In this document: piece by piece, positions 1-8,575 of the stretch | How positions within the stretch are numbered: the stretch's first letter is position 1 | How the letters are laid out: each line of letters begins with the position of its first letter | Assembly: GCA_964430275.1 (NCBI GenBank) | Contig: CAYSGF010000027.1 | Location: forward strand, 1 to 64,000 | Reading direction: 5' to 3' | From: DASTYK01 sp964430275 | Lineage (GTDB): Bacteria; Gemmatimonadota; Gemmatimonadetes; Longimicrobiales; RSA9 | Length of the DNA stretch: 64,000 bases | The notes under the pieces: model-generated | Seen by the model: the letters and a program-made list of their open reading frames with translations, nothing else | What the model was told of the DNA's origin: nothing | Databases searched by the model: none | Program-made: the position numbers and the translations under genes

Positions 1-733
1 GCGCGAGCGCGATGAACAGCTCCTCGTAGTAGGGCGGCCCCGCGGTCAGCAGCGAGACCGCCTGTGCAGCGTGCAGCCCGGGCCGCACGGCGATCGTCAG
101 GCCGGCCTGCACGAACGGCAGCGCCCAGTTGTTCTGCGCAAACACGCCGTCCGCATTCTCGAGCTCCGTCCACACGTGCGTCATCACGAGTCGCGTGTTG
201 TTGCGAGCGCGAGCGCCCGGATGGACGAGCAGCAGCGTTTCTTCGTCGACGGCGCCGTCGTGTACGTGCCAGGCGGCGGCGCCTCCCGGCAGCGGCGGCA
301 GCGTCGCGCCCGCGGGCAGCGGAAACGCGTATGCCGCGCCCAGCAGTCTCGCGCTGCCATCGACGATCGCGTAGCAGAGCACGGCCGGGCGACCGGGCGT
401 GATGCCGCTCTGTACGATCATGCCCGGGTGGATCCAGTGCTCGCCCATACCCGGGAAGCTCGGCCCGAGCCGGCGGTAGCCCGCAGCGATTGCGGCATCC
501 CGATCGTGGAACCGTGCGATGCCGGCCCGTGTCGCGGCGACGAACTCCCCGGCCCGGGCATCTGCGTCCGATTCCGTGTGCGCCGCATGCGAATCATGAT
601 GCGGGGGCGCGTTCGGGTTCGTCTGTGCGTGTGCACTCGATCCCGGCACGGCCATCCCCAGCAGGAGCAGTGCACTGCGGCGCCACGGCGTATGCGCGCG
701 CACGACGCTACCGTACCGGAATGCGTGTGGCAT
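1..733 (-). CDS. Secreted protein of unknown function, C-terminus cut by the window edge
   Basis: The frame is open from an ATG at 733 to the left edge, giving about 244 residues without a stop. It begins with a basic stretch and a hydrophobic segment (RRSALLLLGMAVPGSSAHAQ) that reads as a Sec signal peptide ending in AHAQ, followed by a His/Asp-rich linker. The mature part contains GEHWIHPGMIV and a stretch about a stored value (RPAVLCYAIVDGSARLLG), and has no domain I recognise. Its start lies inside the end of the upstream lipoprotein gene (26-bp overlap), so the two are probably translationally coupled. Codon use is GC-rich like its neighbours. Function unknown; probably a periplasmic or surface protein. 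Confidence 0.7.
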   Translation of the reverse strand, partial: MPHAFRYGSVVRAHTPWRRSALLLLGMAVPGSSAHAQTNPNAPPHHDSHAAHTESDADARAGEFVAATRAGIARFHDRDAAIAAGYRRLGPSFPGMGEHWIHPGMIVQSGITPGRPAVLCYAIVDGSARLLGAAYAFPLPAGATLPPLPGGAAAWHVHDGAVDEETLLLVHPGARARNNTRLVMTHVWTELENADGVFAQNNWALPFVQAGLTIAVRPGLHAAQAVSLLTAGPPYYEELFIALA

Positions 734-2273
734 AGAACGACCGCTCGAAGTCGTCCTTTGCGGCGCGCCAGCGCGCGAGCGCGTCGACGAGTGCGGCGTC
801 GCCCGGCTCGAAGCGCCGTGGCTGCTGCGCGGTGCGCACCCAGTCCGGCCGGATCCACTCCGTGTAGTAGCCCTGCGCCGCGACCAGGAACGTGCGCATG
901 CCCGCCGCTGCGCCGACGTCGAAGCGCGCCGTGAAACGGTGGCCGGGCATCGTCTCCGTGTACGACTCATCGGGCTCGGCCATCTGCGACCGCAGCTGCT
1001 CGGACGGCCTGCCGTCCGCACCGATCACTTCCGTCACGGCTACCTCCTGCACATCCGGCCGGCGCACCTTTGTGGCGATGCGAACCTGGTCGATGCGCCA
1101 TTCGTCGATGACAAAGGACAGGCGGACACGGATGCTGTCGTCCGCACTCGATACCGGCACCACTACGGCAACGTCCTTCCATGCGATCGGTCCGGCATCG
1201 GGCATGCGGTCCACGAGCTGGAACTCCGTGCCGTCGTGTGCGTGCACCCACATTCCCATCCGCCCCGCGTACCACTGGCCCAGCTCGATGGCGGGGCCGA
1301 TCCGCTGCAGCTCGGCGCCGATCCAGTCCAGGGCCTGGGCACCGGCCGATGCGAGCATCAGGTCGTAGAAGAGCACGGTATTGAGCAGGCTGTTCCGCAG
1401 GCGCAGCACGACGGCGACACTGTCGGCCCCTGCAACGGCCGGAATCGTGAGGTCGATGTGGTCCTCGAGCCGGTCGACGCTCACGCCTGCGAGCAGCTCG
1501 GGCGCGCTCGCGTAGAACGCCGAATCCCGTGCGACGATGGCAGCGCGGACGTCGCGGCCGGTCGCGTCCGTCGCACGGCCGGGTGCCGTAATGCCTGCCA
1601 GCGCGAGTGGTGCGCCGCGCGCGTCCGGCACGATCCATTCGTTTTGCTCGTGCTCGACCGAGATGACGCCCAGATAATTGATGCGATGCGTCTCGAGCGC
1701 CTCGTTGCGCACTTCGATCTCGACGAAGCCATCGGCGTCCGTCTGCGTGCCGATGCGGTCGACGTCGCGGGCCTCGAGCAGTGGCGCGATGCTGTACGAG
1801 AACAGCTCGGCCTCGAGCACTTCACCATCGGGTCCCATCGTGTAGACGGTCGGACAGGACCCGAAGCACTTCGGATCCGCGATGCAGCTGATCGCCACGA
1901 TGCCGACCGTGACGACGGGAACCATCGCCAGCGACGCGAGTGTGCTCACGAGGATCGTGCTCGTGTTGTGCTGGTCGACCGTGATCGACTCGAGGCCCAC
2001 GACACTGTCCATCGCGACCGTGAAGACGGACTGGCTGTCCGTCATCAGCGCGCCGTACCACATGCCTTCGCCCCGCAGTGTGTCTGCCGCGACGGACACG
2101 CCCGTGCGATAGACGACCATCGCGCCATCGATGAGGTGCGCGCGCACGGGGGACTCGACGAGCACGGGCTCCGCTGTGACCTCGACCTGCTCGACGGACG
2201 CGGATGTGAAGCGATGGACGCATCCCGTGAGCAGAAACAGGAGGACCAGAACGGCGAGCGTTGCTCTTTTCAT
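708..2273 (-). CDS. Lipoprotein of unknown function (521 aa)
   Basis: The protein starts with a classic lipoprotein signal, KRATLAVLVLLFLLTGC, with the lipidated Cys at about residue 18. A second hydrophobic stretch near residues 100-125 is followed by a Cys-rich motif (SCIADPKCFGSCPTVY) and then by DGEVLEAELFSYSIAPLLE. That Cys-rich plus SCPT-Y plus FSYSI pattern is familiar from large uncharacterised lipoproteins of Bacteroidota and relatives; the family assignment is from memory. I chose the ATG at 2273 over the one at 2285 because GAGGA lies six bases before it. It is the third gene of a leftward set of four exported proteins and overlaps the next gene by 26 bp. Probably anchored in the outer membrane; role unknown. 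Confidence 0.75.
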   Translation of the reverse strand: MKRATLAVLVLLFLLTGCVHRFTSASVEQVEVTAEPVLVESPVRAHLIDGAMVVYRTGVSVAADTLRGEGMWYGALMTDSQSVFTVAMDSVVGLESITVDQHNTSTILVSTLASLAMVPVVTVGIVAISCIADPKCFGSCPTVYTMGPDGEVLEAELFSYSIAPLLEARDVDRIGTQTDADGFVEIEVRNEALETHRINYLGVISVEHEQNEWIVPDARGAPLALAGITAPGRATDATGRDVRAAIVARDSAFYASAPELLAGVSVDRLEDHIDLTIPAVAGADSVAVVLRLRNSLLNTVLFYDLMLASAGAQALDWIGAELQRIGPAIELGQWYAGRMGMWVHAHDGTEFQLVDRMPDAGPIAWKDVAVVVPVSSADDSIRVRLSFVIDEWRIDQVRIATKVRRPDVQEVAVTEVIGADGRPSEQLRSQMAEPDESYTETMPGHRFTARFDVGAAAGMRTFLVAAQGYYTEWIRPDWVRTAQQPRRFEPGDAALVDALARWRAAKDDFERSFYATRIPVR

Positions 2274-2287
2274 GGGGTTCCTCATGG

Positions 2288-2752
2288 TCAGGGCGCGACG
2301 CGGACGACGTCGGGCTGATTCAGGGTGGCCAGCATGCGCGCCAGCACCGTGGAGTGGATGCCGTTCGGGTAGCGGCTCGCCGGCCGCAGCGCCTCCGCGA
2401 TCTCCTCGGGCGCCATGCCCCAGGTCACGCGGCGCCCTAGCGGATGCTCGCCGGAACGCACCCGCTCGGCCGCCTCGAACGGGATCAGCACGATCCGGTC
2501 GGTGAGCAACAGCATGCCGTCGTCCTGCACGGCGAGCAGCTCACCGGTGATCTCCTGTTTCCGGCCGTCGTCTCCCTCGTGCAGCCGCACCTCGACACTG
2601 ACGCCGGCGGGCGGCACGAAGCTGCCGATCCTGTCCTCGCGCGGGCCGTGGTGGAAGGTGCAGCCGGCGCACGCGATGAGCGTTCCGAACAGGGCGCACT
2701 GGGCGATGCGATGGCAGCCGCGCAGGTCGCAGGGGATGCTCGCCATGATCAT
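2288..2752 (-). CDS. Small lipoprotein of unknown function (about 154 aa)
   Basis: A short protein with a lipoprotein signal whose lipobox is LIACAGC, preceded by a hydrophobic run (IAQCALFGTLIAC). The mature part has a beta-rich look: a segment near residues 50-90 (VSVEVRLHEG, ITGELLAVQDDGMLLLTDRIVLIPF) resembles small domains that mediate the action of an Sm-like or SH3-like fold, but I cannot assign a family. GTG 2755, ATG 2752 and ATG 2746 are all possible starts. The ATG at 2752 shares bases with the TGA stop of the upstream nuclease-like gene (TGATG), which suggests coupled translation. It ends 14 bp before the start of the next lipoprotein gene. Confidence 0.65.
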   Translation of the reverse strand: MIMASIPCDLRGCHRIAQCALFGTLIACAGCTFHHGPREDRIGSFVPPAGVSVEVRLHEGDDGRKQEITGELLAVQDDGMLLLTDRIVLIPFEAAERVRSGEHPLGRRVTWGMAPEEIAEALRPASRYPNGIHSTVLARMLATLNQPDVVRVAP

Positions 2753-3855
2753 CACCGGGTTAGGCCGGGCGGCAGCCGCAGTGCGGCCACGACACCGGCG
2801 TGATCGGATCCCCAGCCCGCTGCCGACCGCTGCTCGCCGACCAGGTGCACACGCGCGCCGACGCCGTTCGAGCCCGTGTCACTGAAGCCGCGAATGAGCA
2901 CGTAGTCGATCCTCTGGTCGAGCAGCGAAGTCGCGTTCGACAGGTCCTTCGCCTCGCAGCACGTAAAGCCGCCCGTGCCGCGTGGCAGCCAGAGATCGCG
3001 GAAGGCAGCCTCGCGCAGCCGGGCGTACGTATCCGTCTGTGTGCCGTCCGCAGCGGAATTGAGGTCACCGACCAGGATCACCGGCAGCGGGGACACGTCG
3101 GCAAGCGCCAGCAGCTCGCTCGCCTGGCCCGCCTGGACGGGCGCGAACCGCTGCACCTCGAGGTGGGTGCTGATGAACCGGAAGGCGTGCCTGCCGACCG
3201 TCGCATCGACCGATGCCCAGGCGCGCAGCAGGCTGATAGGCGGACCGTTGTCGCCCCCGATCGTCGCATTGATGCGCGCACCATAGGGCGCCCCCTGCGC
3301 ATTCTCCGTCGGCACATCGCTGCGCGCGAGGATCGCTTCGGCCTGCGTGAAGCGGACGTCAACGAGACCGTGTGGCGTGAGGATCGGAAGCTCGATGTCA
3401 TTGCCCTCCACGTACGCGGCCACCCGGTACTCCGCACCGCGTGCGGCGAGCGAATCGAGCAGCAGGCCGAGGTAGTCGTACGCGACCTCGGTGGCAGCGC
3501 TCGCCGGATTGCTCGGCGACTCGATGCGGAACGTGGCGACCTCCTGCAGCCCGACCAGGTGCGGCCGTGCACCGGCGATCTCCGCCGCAAGGATGCCGGC
3601 GCGCCGCGCGAAGTCATTTGCCTGGATCTCCGCCCACACCTGGGCTCCCCGCATAACCACGTCCTGGAGGTTCTGCGCGGCAAGCAGCGGATCGATGTCC
3701 GCACCGAGGTAGACATTGCGCGTCATGACAACCGGACCGGCCGCTCCGACTGCGGCCTCGGCGCGCGGAGCGCCGGCGGGCGGTGAGGTGAGGTCGCCAT
3801 CGGCACAACCGGCGACAACGACGAGACCGAGGAGAGTGAGGCGGGAGCTGCGCAT
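2752..3855 (-). CDS. Endonuclease/exonuclease/phosphatase-family lipoprotein
   Basis: The protein belongs to the metal-dependent endonuclease/exonuclease/phosphatase fold (DNase I-like). Visible landmarks are HLVGLQEV (metal-binding Glu), a central HLEV strand, VGDLNSAADG (Asp/Asn pair) and the C-terminal GSDHAGVVAAL (catalytic Asp-His). The N-terminus is a lipoprotein signal, LTLLGLVVVAGC, so it acts outside the cytoplasm, anchored to a membrane. The frame is open to 3918, but the ATG at 3855 has GGAGG at the right distance and begins exactly at the signal peptide, so I use it (367 aa). The substrate could be nucleic acid, a phospholipid or an inositol phosphate; sequence alone does not decide. 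It is the first gene of the leftward group, divergent from the LuxR-type regulator. Confidence 0.85.
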   Translation of the reverse strand: MRSSRLTLLGLVVVAGCADGDLTSPPAGAPRAEAAVGAAGPVVMTRNVYLGADIDPLLAAQNLQDVVMRGAQVWAEIQANDFARRAGILAAEIAGARPHLVGLQEVATFRIESPSNPASAATEVAYDYLGLLLDSLAARGAEYRVAAYVEGNDIELPILTPHGLVDVRFTQAEAILARSDVPTENAQGAPYGARINATIGGDNGPPISLLRAWASVDATVGRHAFRFISTHLEVQRFAPVQAGQASELLALADVSPLPVILVGDLNSAADGTQTDTYARLREAAFRDLWLPRGTGGFTCCEAKDLSNATSLLDQRIDYVLIRGFSDTGSNGVGARVHLVGEQRSAAGWGSDHAGVVAALRLPPGLTR

Positions 3856-4063
3856 GATATCCTCCAGGTGGGAGTCGGAGCGTCGGCCCGGGACGCGCTG
3901 CCCGGTGCTCGCCTCCAACCTGCTCGCAGGAATCGCCCGCCGTCAGCGTAGTCGCTACGTAGGTACCGGCCCGGAATGACGTAGTCAAACTTCTTGTGCT
4001 GCCTGTGCGCCGGACGGATATTGGCCGCACGCCGTGCCGTTCCTCCTGCCTTGCGCGCGCCAC

Positions 4064-7033
4064 ATGCCCGGCCACCTATCGCTGGAGCGACTTCCACTCG
4101 TCGGACGAGACGAGGAGCTGGGCTATCTGCGCTCCCTGCTCGAGCGCGCGGCCGGGGGTGCGGGCAGTGCCACCGTCATCACGGGGCCGGGCGGGATCGG
4201 CAAGAGCCGGCTCGCGCATGCCTTCCTGCAGGAGGCGCGGCTGCGCGGCTGCACGGTGGCGAGCGGCCGGGCGTATGCGGCGGAGCAGGGGGTGCCGTTC
4301 GCGCCGGTGAGCGACGCGTTCGCACCGCTCCTGCGCGCGCGCCCCGTCGAGCGGCTCCCGTCGCTGGTCAGCAACATCGAGCAGGAGCTCGCCCAGCTGT
4401 TCCCCACCTCCCTGCCGCGCACCGGCTCATCCGCGCGCGGTGTCGAATCGCCTGCCCAGCTGCTCTGGGCACTGGCGGAGCTCACGCGCCGGCTCGCGGC
4501 GGAAGCGCCGGTCGTCGTGTTGATCGAGGATCTGCAGTGGGCGGATGCGGCGTCGCAGGAGCTGCTGCACTTTCTCGTCCGCCATACGCGCGATGCCGGC
4601 GTAGCGGTGGTGCTGACCGTCAACGACAGCGACGCTGCGGCGCAGTCACTGCTCGCCGCGCTCGACCTCTCGCTCGGCCGCGTCGGCTTCGTGGATGCGC
4701 TGCGGCTGGAGCCGCTCACGGCCGACGAGACCCGCGAGCTCGTGCGCAACGCGTTCCGCGTGGATGACAGCGTCGCCGGCGAGTTCTCGGCCGAGCTGTA
4801 CAGGCGCACCCGGGGCAATCCGTTCTTCATCGACGAGCTGCTGAAGTCGCTCGTGCTGAGCGGTGCGCTGGTGCGACGCGGCAGCAGCTGGGTCGGCTGG
4901 GACGCGTTGCGCTTCGAGCCGCCGCGCACGGTGCGCGACGCCGTGCGCCTGCGGTGTGCCGCACTTTCGCAGCCTGCACTCGAGCTCGCACAGCTGAGTG
5001 CCGTGTTCGGGACGCGCATTCGCTACACAGTGCTGCGCTCGCTGGCGACCATGCCCGAGGACGTGCTCGCCGCATCGCTGGACGAGCTGTGCCAGCGCGC
5101 CGTGCTCGACGAAGCGACGCTCGACGACGAGCCCGTCTACGACTTCCGCCACCCGCTCGTCCGCGAAGTGCTCTACGACGATGTCGGGCTCGCAACGCGC
5201 CGGCTGCTGCACGCGCGCATTGCCGAGGCGCTCGAAGCCGGCTACGGCGCGGACGCCGACGCACATGCCGACCAGCTCGCGCGTCATTTCCTGCATGGCG
5301 GCGCGCGCCGCGAGCCGCGCACCGTTCGCTACCTGCATGCCGCCGGCAGCGCGGCGCTGCGCTGCCACGCCCATCGCGCTGCCGCCGAGTACCTCGCCGC
5401 GGCCGTCGCCGCGACGGAGCTGCAGGATCCGCAGCGCACTGCGCTGCTCGAGGACCTCGCACGGGCTCGCCTGCGCATGGGTCAGCGGGAGGCGGCACTC
5501 GCGCTGCTCGACGAGGCACGCACGAGCGCCCGTGCGAGCAGCGATGACGAGGCGGTGGCGCGGCTGTGGTGGCGCACGGGCCTCGCGCAGTACTGGCGCG
5601 GTGCCCACGCCGGCGCATTGGAGTCACTGGACGCGGGCTGCACCGCTGCACGGCCGCACGGGCACGTCGCCGTGCTCGCGCGCCTGCAGATCGCGCGCGC
5701 GACGTGCCTGCAGGCACTCGGCCGCTCCGATGAGGCGCGCGCCGCACTCGAGGATGCGCATGCCCGGGCGCAGGAAGCGGACGACCCGGCGTTGCAGGCG
5801 CGCGCGGAGCGGGCACTGCTGCAGTTCCACATCTGGACCGGGCCGCCCGACCGGGCACGCGCACATGGCGAGCGTGCACTCGCGCTCGCGCGTGCCAGTG
5901 GCGACGCCTACCTCGAGTGCACGGTGCACTGGGCGCTCGGCGTGCTGCACGGGCTTACCGGGAACGCGCCCGAGTGCCTGCGCGCAATCGAGGCGAGCGG
6001 CCGCCTGGCGGAGGAGCTGGGCTCCCCGTTTCTGCGCGTCACCTCGCTCGAGCTGCTCATCGAGTACTGCTACGGCAACGGCGACTGGGATACCGGCCTC
6101 GCAGTCGGTGAGCGCGCGATCACGCTGGCACGTACGCTCCAGCTGCGTGCACTGCTGCCGCGCGTGCTCGTGTGGACTGCGCTCATCTACCTCGGCCGCG
6201 ACGAGCTGGACACGGCAAGGGCATACATCGAGGAGGCAGCGCGGCTCGCGCGTGCGGACGAGGAGAACGCAGCGCGCGACATCCACGTGCTGGTGCCGGT
6301 CGCCATTGGCCGCACCTTCCTGCATCTCGCGAGCGGCGAGTACGAGCTGGCGGTCGACGTGGGCGTGCGCGCGCTCGCGCTCGTCGACCGCACTGGGTAC
6401 CGCGCGTGGGCCGTGCACCGCCTGCTCCCGGTCATTGCGGAAGCGTACCTGCAGCAGCATCGCGTCACGGAGTGCCGCCCCTTCGCCGAGCGACTGCGCA
6501 CCGACTCCGGCGTGCTGAAGCACGAGCTCGGCCTCGCCTGGGCCGATGCCTGCGACGGCCTGATGATGTGGCTGGACGGAGATCCGGCCGGCGGGGCAGT
6601 CCTCCTGCGCGCGGCCGCGGAGCGCCTGGAAGCCGTGCCCTACGTCTACGATGCGGCGCGCGTACGCCGGCAGCTCGCGGGGCGCCTGTTCGATGCCGGG
6701 GATCGTGACGGTGCCGTGCACGAGCTCCGGCGCGTCCACGACGTGCTCGCCGGACTCGGCGCAAACCGGGAGCTGGAGAAGGCGCGCGGCCAGTTCCGCG
6801 AGGTGTCGGCCCGCCCGCAGCCGCGCACGACCGCACCGGGCAGCGGACTGCTGACGGAGCGGGAGCTGGAGATCACACGGCTCGTCGCTGCGCGGCAGTC
6901 GAACAAGGCGATCGCGCGGAAGCTCGGCATCTCACCGCGCACCGTCGGCACACACGTGTCGAACATCTTCCGCAAGCTCGAGCTGCAGAACCGGCGCGAG
7001 CTCGAGTCCTACGCGCGCACGATGCTCGCCTGA
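4064..7033 (+). CDS. Large ATPase/TPR-like LuxR-family transcriptional regulator
   Basis: A regulator of about 989 residues with the layout of the MalT/large LuxR class. The N-terminus carries an AAA-type NTPase with Walker A GPGGIGKSRL near residue 40 and Walker B VVLIEDLQWAD near residue 160. A long helical, Ala/Leu/Arg-rich middle (about 360-900) looks like TPR-type sensor repeats. The C-terminus is a GerE/LuxR helix-turn-helix (LLTERELEITRLVA, NKAIARKLGISPRTVGTHV). Such proteins bind an inducer and ATP, oligomerise and activate transcription. A GTG at 4034 would add ten residues; neither start has a good ribosome site. It is divergent from the nuclease-like lipoprotein, which is a possible target. 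In the 180-bp gap the motif CGTAGTC occurs twice (near 3950 and 3983). Confidence 0.85.
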   Translation: MPGHLSLERLPLVGRDEELGYLRSLLERAAGGAGSATVITGPGGIGKSRLAHAFLQEARLRGCTVASGRAYAAEQGVPFAPVSDAFAPLLRARPVERLPSLVSNIEQELAQLFPTSLPRTGSSARGVESPAQLLWALAELTRRLAAEAPVVVLIEDLQWADAASQELLHFLVRHTRDAGVAVVLTVNDSDAAAQSLLAALDLSLGRVGFVDALRLEPLTADETRELVRNAFRVDDSVAGEFSAELYRRTRGNPFFIDELLKSLVLSGALVRRGSSWVGWDALRFEPPRTVRDAVRLRCAALSQPALELAQLSAVFGTRIRYTVLRSLATMPEDVLAASLDELCQRAVLDEATLDDEPVYDFRHPLVREVLYDDVGLATRRLLHARIAEALEAGYGADADAHADQLARHFLHGGARREPRTVRYLHAAGSAALRCHAHRAAAEYLAAAVAATELQDPQRTALLEDLARARLRMGQREAALALLDEARTSARASSDDEAVARLWWRTGLAQYWRGAHAGALESLDAGCTAARPHGHVAVLARLQIARATCLQALGRSDEARAALEDAHARAQEADDPALQARAERALLQFHIWTGPPDRARAHGERALALARASGDAYLECTVHWALGVLHGLTGNAPECLRAIEASGRLAEELGSPFLRVTSLELLIEYCYGNGDWDTGLAVGERAITLARTLQLRALLPRVLVWTALIYLGRDELDTARAYIEEAARLARADEENAARDIHVLVPVAIGRTFLHLASGEYELAVDVGVRALALVDRTGYRAWAVHRLLPVIAEAYLQQHRVTECRPFAERLRTDSGVLKHELGLAWADACDGLMMWLDGDPAGGAVLLRAAAERLEAVPYVYDAARVRRQLAGRLFDAGDRDGAVHELRRVHDVLAGLGANRELEKARGQFREVSARPQPRTTAPGSGLLTERELEITRLVAARQSNKAIARKLGISPRTVGTHVSNIFRKLELQNRRELESYARTMLA

Positions 7034-7043
7034 GCGAACGCAC

Positions 7044-8024
7044 TCACCAGCGCAGCACGATCTTGCCAATGTTCGCGTTCGCTTCCATGTGCGCATGCGC
7101 ATCGGCCGCGCGTGCCATGGGGAACACCTCGTCGATTACTGGCTCGATCTCACCGCGCTCGAGCAGCGGCAGCGCGTTCCCGGCAAAGAAGCGCGTGACC
7201 TCGGCCTTCTCGACGGCGTCACGGGAACGCATCGCCGTGCCGATCACGTGCAGCCGTTTCGCCAGCACGGCCCCCATGTCGAGCTGTGCCGTGCGTCCCG
7301 CGACCAGCCCCACGATGACCAGCCGCCCGCGCGGCCGCAGCGCCTCCACGTTCAGCGGCAGGTAGTCCCCGCCGACCAGATCGATCACGACGTCCACGCC
7401 GGCTGTACCCACCCCGTCGATGACGGCGCCGTGCGCGGCATGTCCGGTGACCTCCACCGCGTGCTGCAGCCCGAGCGCGCGCATCCGCTCGAGCTTCCAT
7501 CCGGAGCGCGACGTGCCGATGACATCCAGACCGAACGCCCGTCCCAGCTGCAGCAGCGCGACGCCCACGCCGCTCGCGATCGCGTGCACCAGCACTCGCT
7601 CGCCCGGTTGCGCATGGGCCTGTGTGAACAGTGCGTCGTGCGCAGTCAGGTACGCTTCCGGCACGGCTGCGGCCTGCTCGTCGGACAGGCGCTCCGGCAC
7701 GCGCAGCACGTGGTCGGCAGACACGCACACGTACTCCGCGTACCCGCCGCCACCAACCAGCCCCATGACCCGGTCACCGCTCTGCCAGGCGTGCACGTCG
7801 GGGCCGACCGCTTCCACGACGCCTGCGTACTCGAGTCCCGGCACGTCGCGCGGCGCGCCGGCCGGCGCAGCGTACAGCCCGCGCCGCTGCAGCAGGTCTG
7901 CGCGATTGAGCGCGCTGGCATGGACGCGCACGAGCAGCTCGCGCGCACCGGGCACGGGCGTGGGGACGTCGCCAAGCGCGAGCACGTCCGGCCCGCCGGG
8001 CCGCTCGATCACGACCGCGCGCAC
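7044..8024 (-). CDS. NAD(P)H:quinone oxidoreductase-like zinc-independent MDR enzyme
   Basis: A 326-residue medium-chain dehydrogenase/reductase of the quinone oxidoreductase (QOR/PIG3) type. The N-terminal catalytic domain shows SALNRADLLQRRGLY and PGLEYAGVVEAVG, as in PIG3-like proteins, without the Cys/His zinc ligands of alcohol dehydrogenases. The nucleotide-binding domain carries HAIASGVGVALLQLGRA and the later IDLVGGDY. It would reduce quinones or other enoyl/carbonyl substrates with NADPH in the cytosol. The start is GTG at 8024, just below the small membrane gene (7-bp gap), and its 3' end meets the LuxR gene tail to tail with only 10 bp between. Confidence 0.85.
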   Translation of the reverse strand: MRAVVIERPGGPDVLALGDVPTPVPGARELLVRVHASALNRADLLQRRGLYAAPAGAPRDVPGLEYAGVVEAVGPDVHAWQSGDRVMGLVGGGGYAEYVCVSADHVLRVPERLSDEQAAAVPEAYLTAHDALFTQAHAQPGERVLVHAIASGVGVALLQLGRAFGLDVIGTSRSGWKLERMRALGLQHAVEVTGHAAHGAVIDGVGTAGVDVVIDLVGGDYLPLNVEALRPRGRLVIVGLVAGRTAQLDMGAVLAKRLHVIGTAMRSRDAVEKAEVTRFFAGNALPLLERGEIEPVIDEVFPMARAADAHAHMEANANIGKIVLRW

Positions 8025-8031
8025 GGAGCCG

Positions 8032-8229
8032 TCAGCGGAAGAGGACGAGCGAGAGCATCGCCAGGAGAATGACGGCGAGGGCCATCAGGATGTAGAGGAT
8101 CGAAGAGCCGACGGCGAAGCGGAACAGCGTCCAGAAGCAGCCGACGCGGTCCCAGTCCTCGTCGTCGTGCGACGCGTTGCCGGCCGGGCGCTCGCGGCGG
8201 TCCTGCGGGGGATGCTCGGGCGTCGTCAG
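8032..8229 (-). CDS. Small membrane protein lacking a normal start codon
   Basis: The last 60 residues of this frame look coding: a polar N-terminus (PQDRRERPAGNASHDDEDWD) followed by a hydrophobic helix (GSSILYILMALAVILLAMLSL) and a terminal Arg. No ATG, GTG or TTG lies between the end of the upstream gene and this segment. The only candidate is a CTG at 8229 that overlaps the upstream TGA (CTGA), so either a rare CTG start with translational coupling or a frameshift from the upstream gene would be needed. The frame stays open upstream, but there it shadows the neighbouring gene. Predicted inner-membrane protein of about 65 residues with unknown role. Confidence 0.4.
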   Translation of the reverse strand: MTTPEHPPQDRRERPAGNASHDDEDWDRVGCFWTLFRFAVGSSILYILMALAVILLAMLSLVLFR

Positions 8230-8495
8230 ACCGCGTGGCGCGCCATGTAGTGATACAGGAACGAAAAGAACGAGGCGCCGGCGAGTGCGCCGAGCAGCGC
8301 GCCGAAGCGCAGCGGTGTGGGGTCGTGGAAGATGTACGGAGACGTGCCGAGCATGCCGCCGATGAAGGCGCCGAAGACGCCGAACGTGAACGTCATGAAG
8401 GTGGTCGTGCCCTCGGCGCGGTAGAGCGTGCGCACGAGGAACGGCGCAACCAGACCGAACGTGATCCACACGAGAAATCCGGCAACGAACTCCAT
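8226..8495 (-). CDS. Small membrane protein, GlsB/YeaQ/YmgE-like
   Basis: An 89-residue hydrophobic protein with about three membrane segments (FVAGFLVWITFGLVAPFLV, FGVFGAFIGGMLGTSPYI, GALLGALAGASFFSFLYHY). The Gly-rich GAFIGGMLG motif and size resemble transglycosylase-associated (GlsB/YeaQ/YmgE) proteins, but the match is by eye only. GGAGG lies five bases before the ATG at 8495, which is strong support. The same frame is open for far longer upstream (to 9308), which I read as a shadow of the MFS gene. It is followed directly by the start-less small frame at 8229. Confidence 0.65.
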   Translation of the reverse strand: MEFVAGFLVWITFGLVAPFLVRTLYRAEGTTTFMTFTFGVFGAFIGGMLGTSPYIFHDPTPLRFGALLGALAGASFFSFLYHYMARHAV

Positions 8496-8575
8496 ATCGA
8501 CCTCCGCCAGTGGCGTATGCGGGCGGGCGCACGTTATGGCGGCGCCCGGTGCGTCGCAAGTGGCCGCCACGGGCC

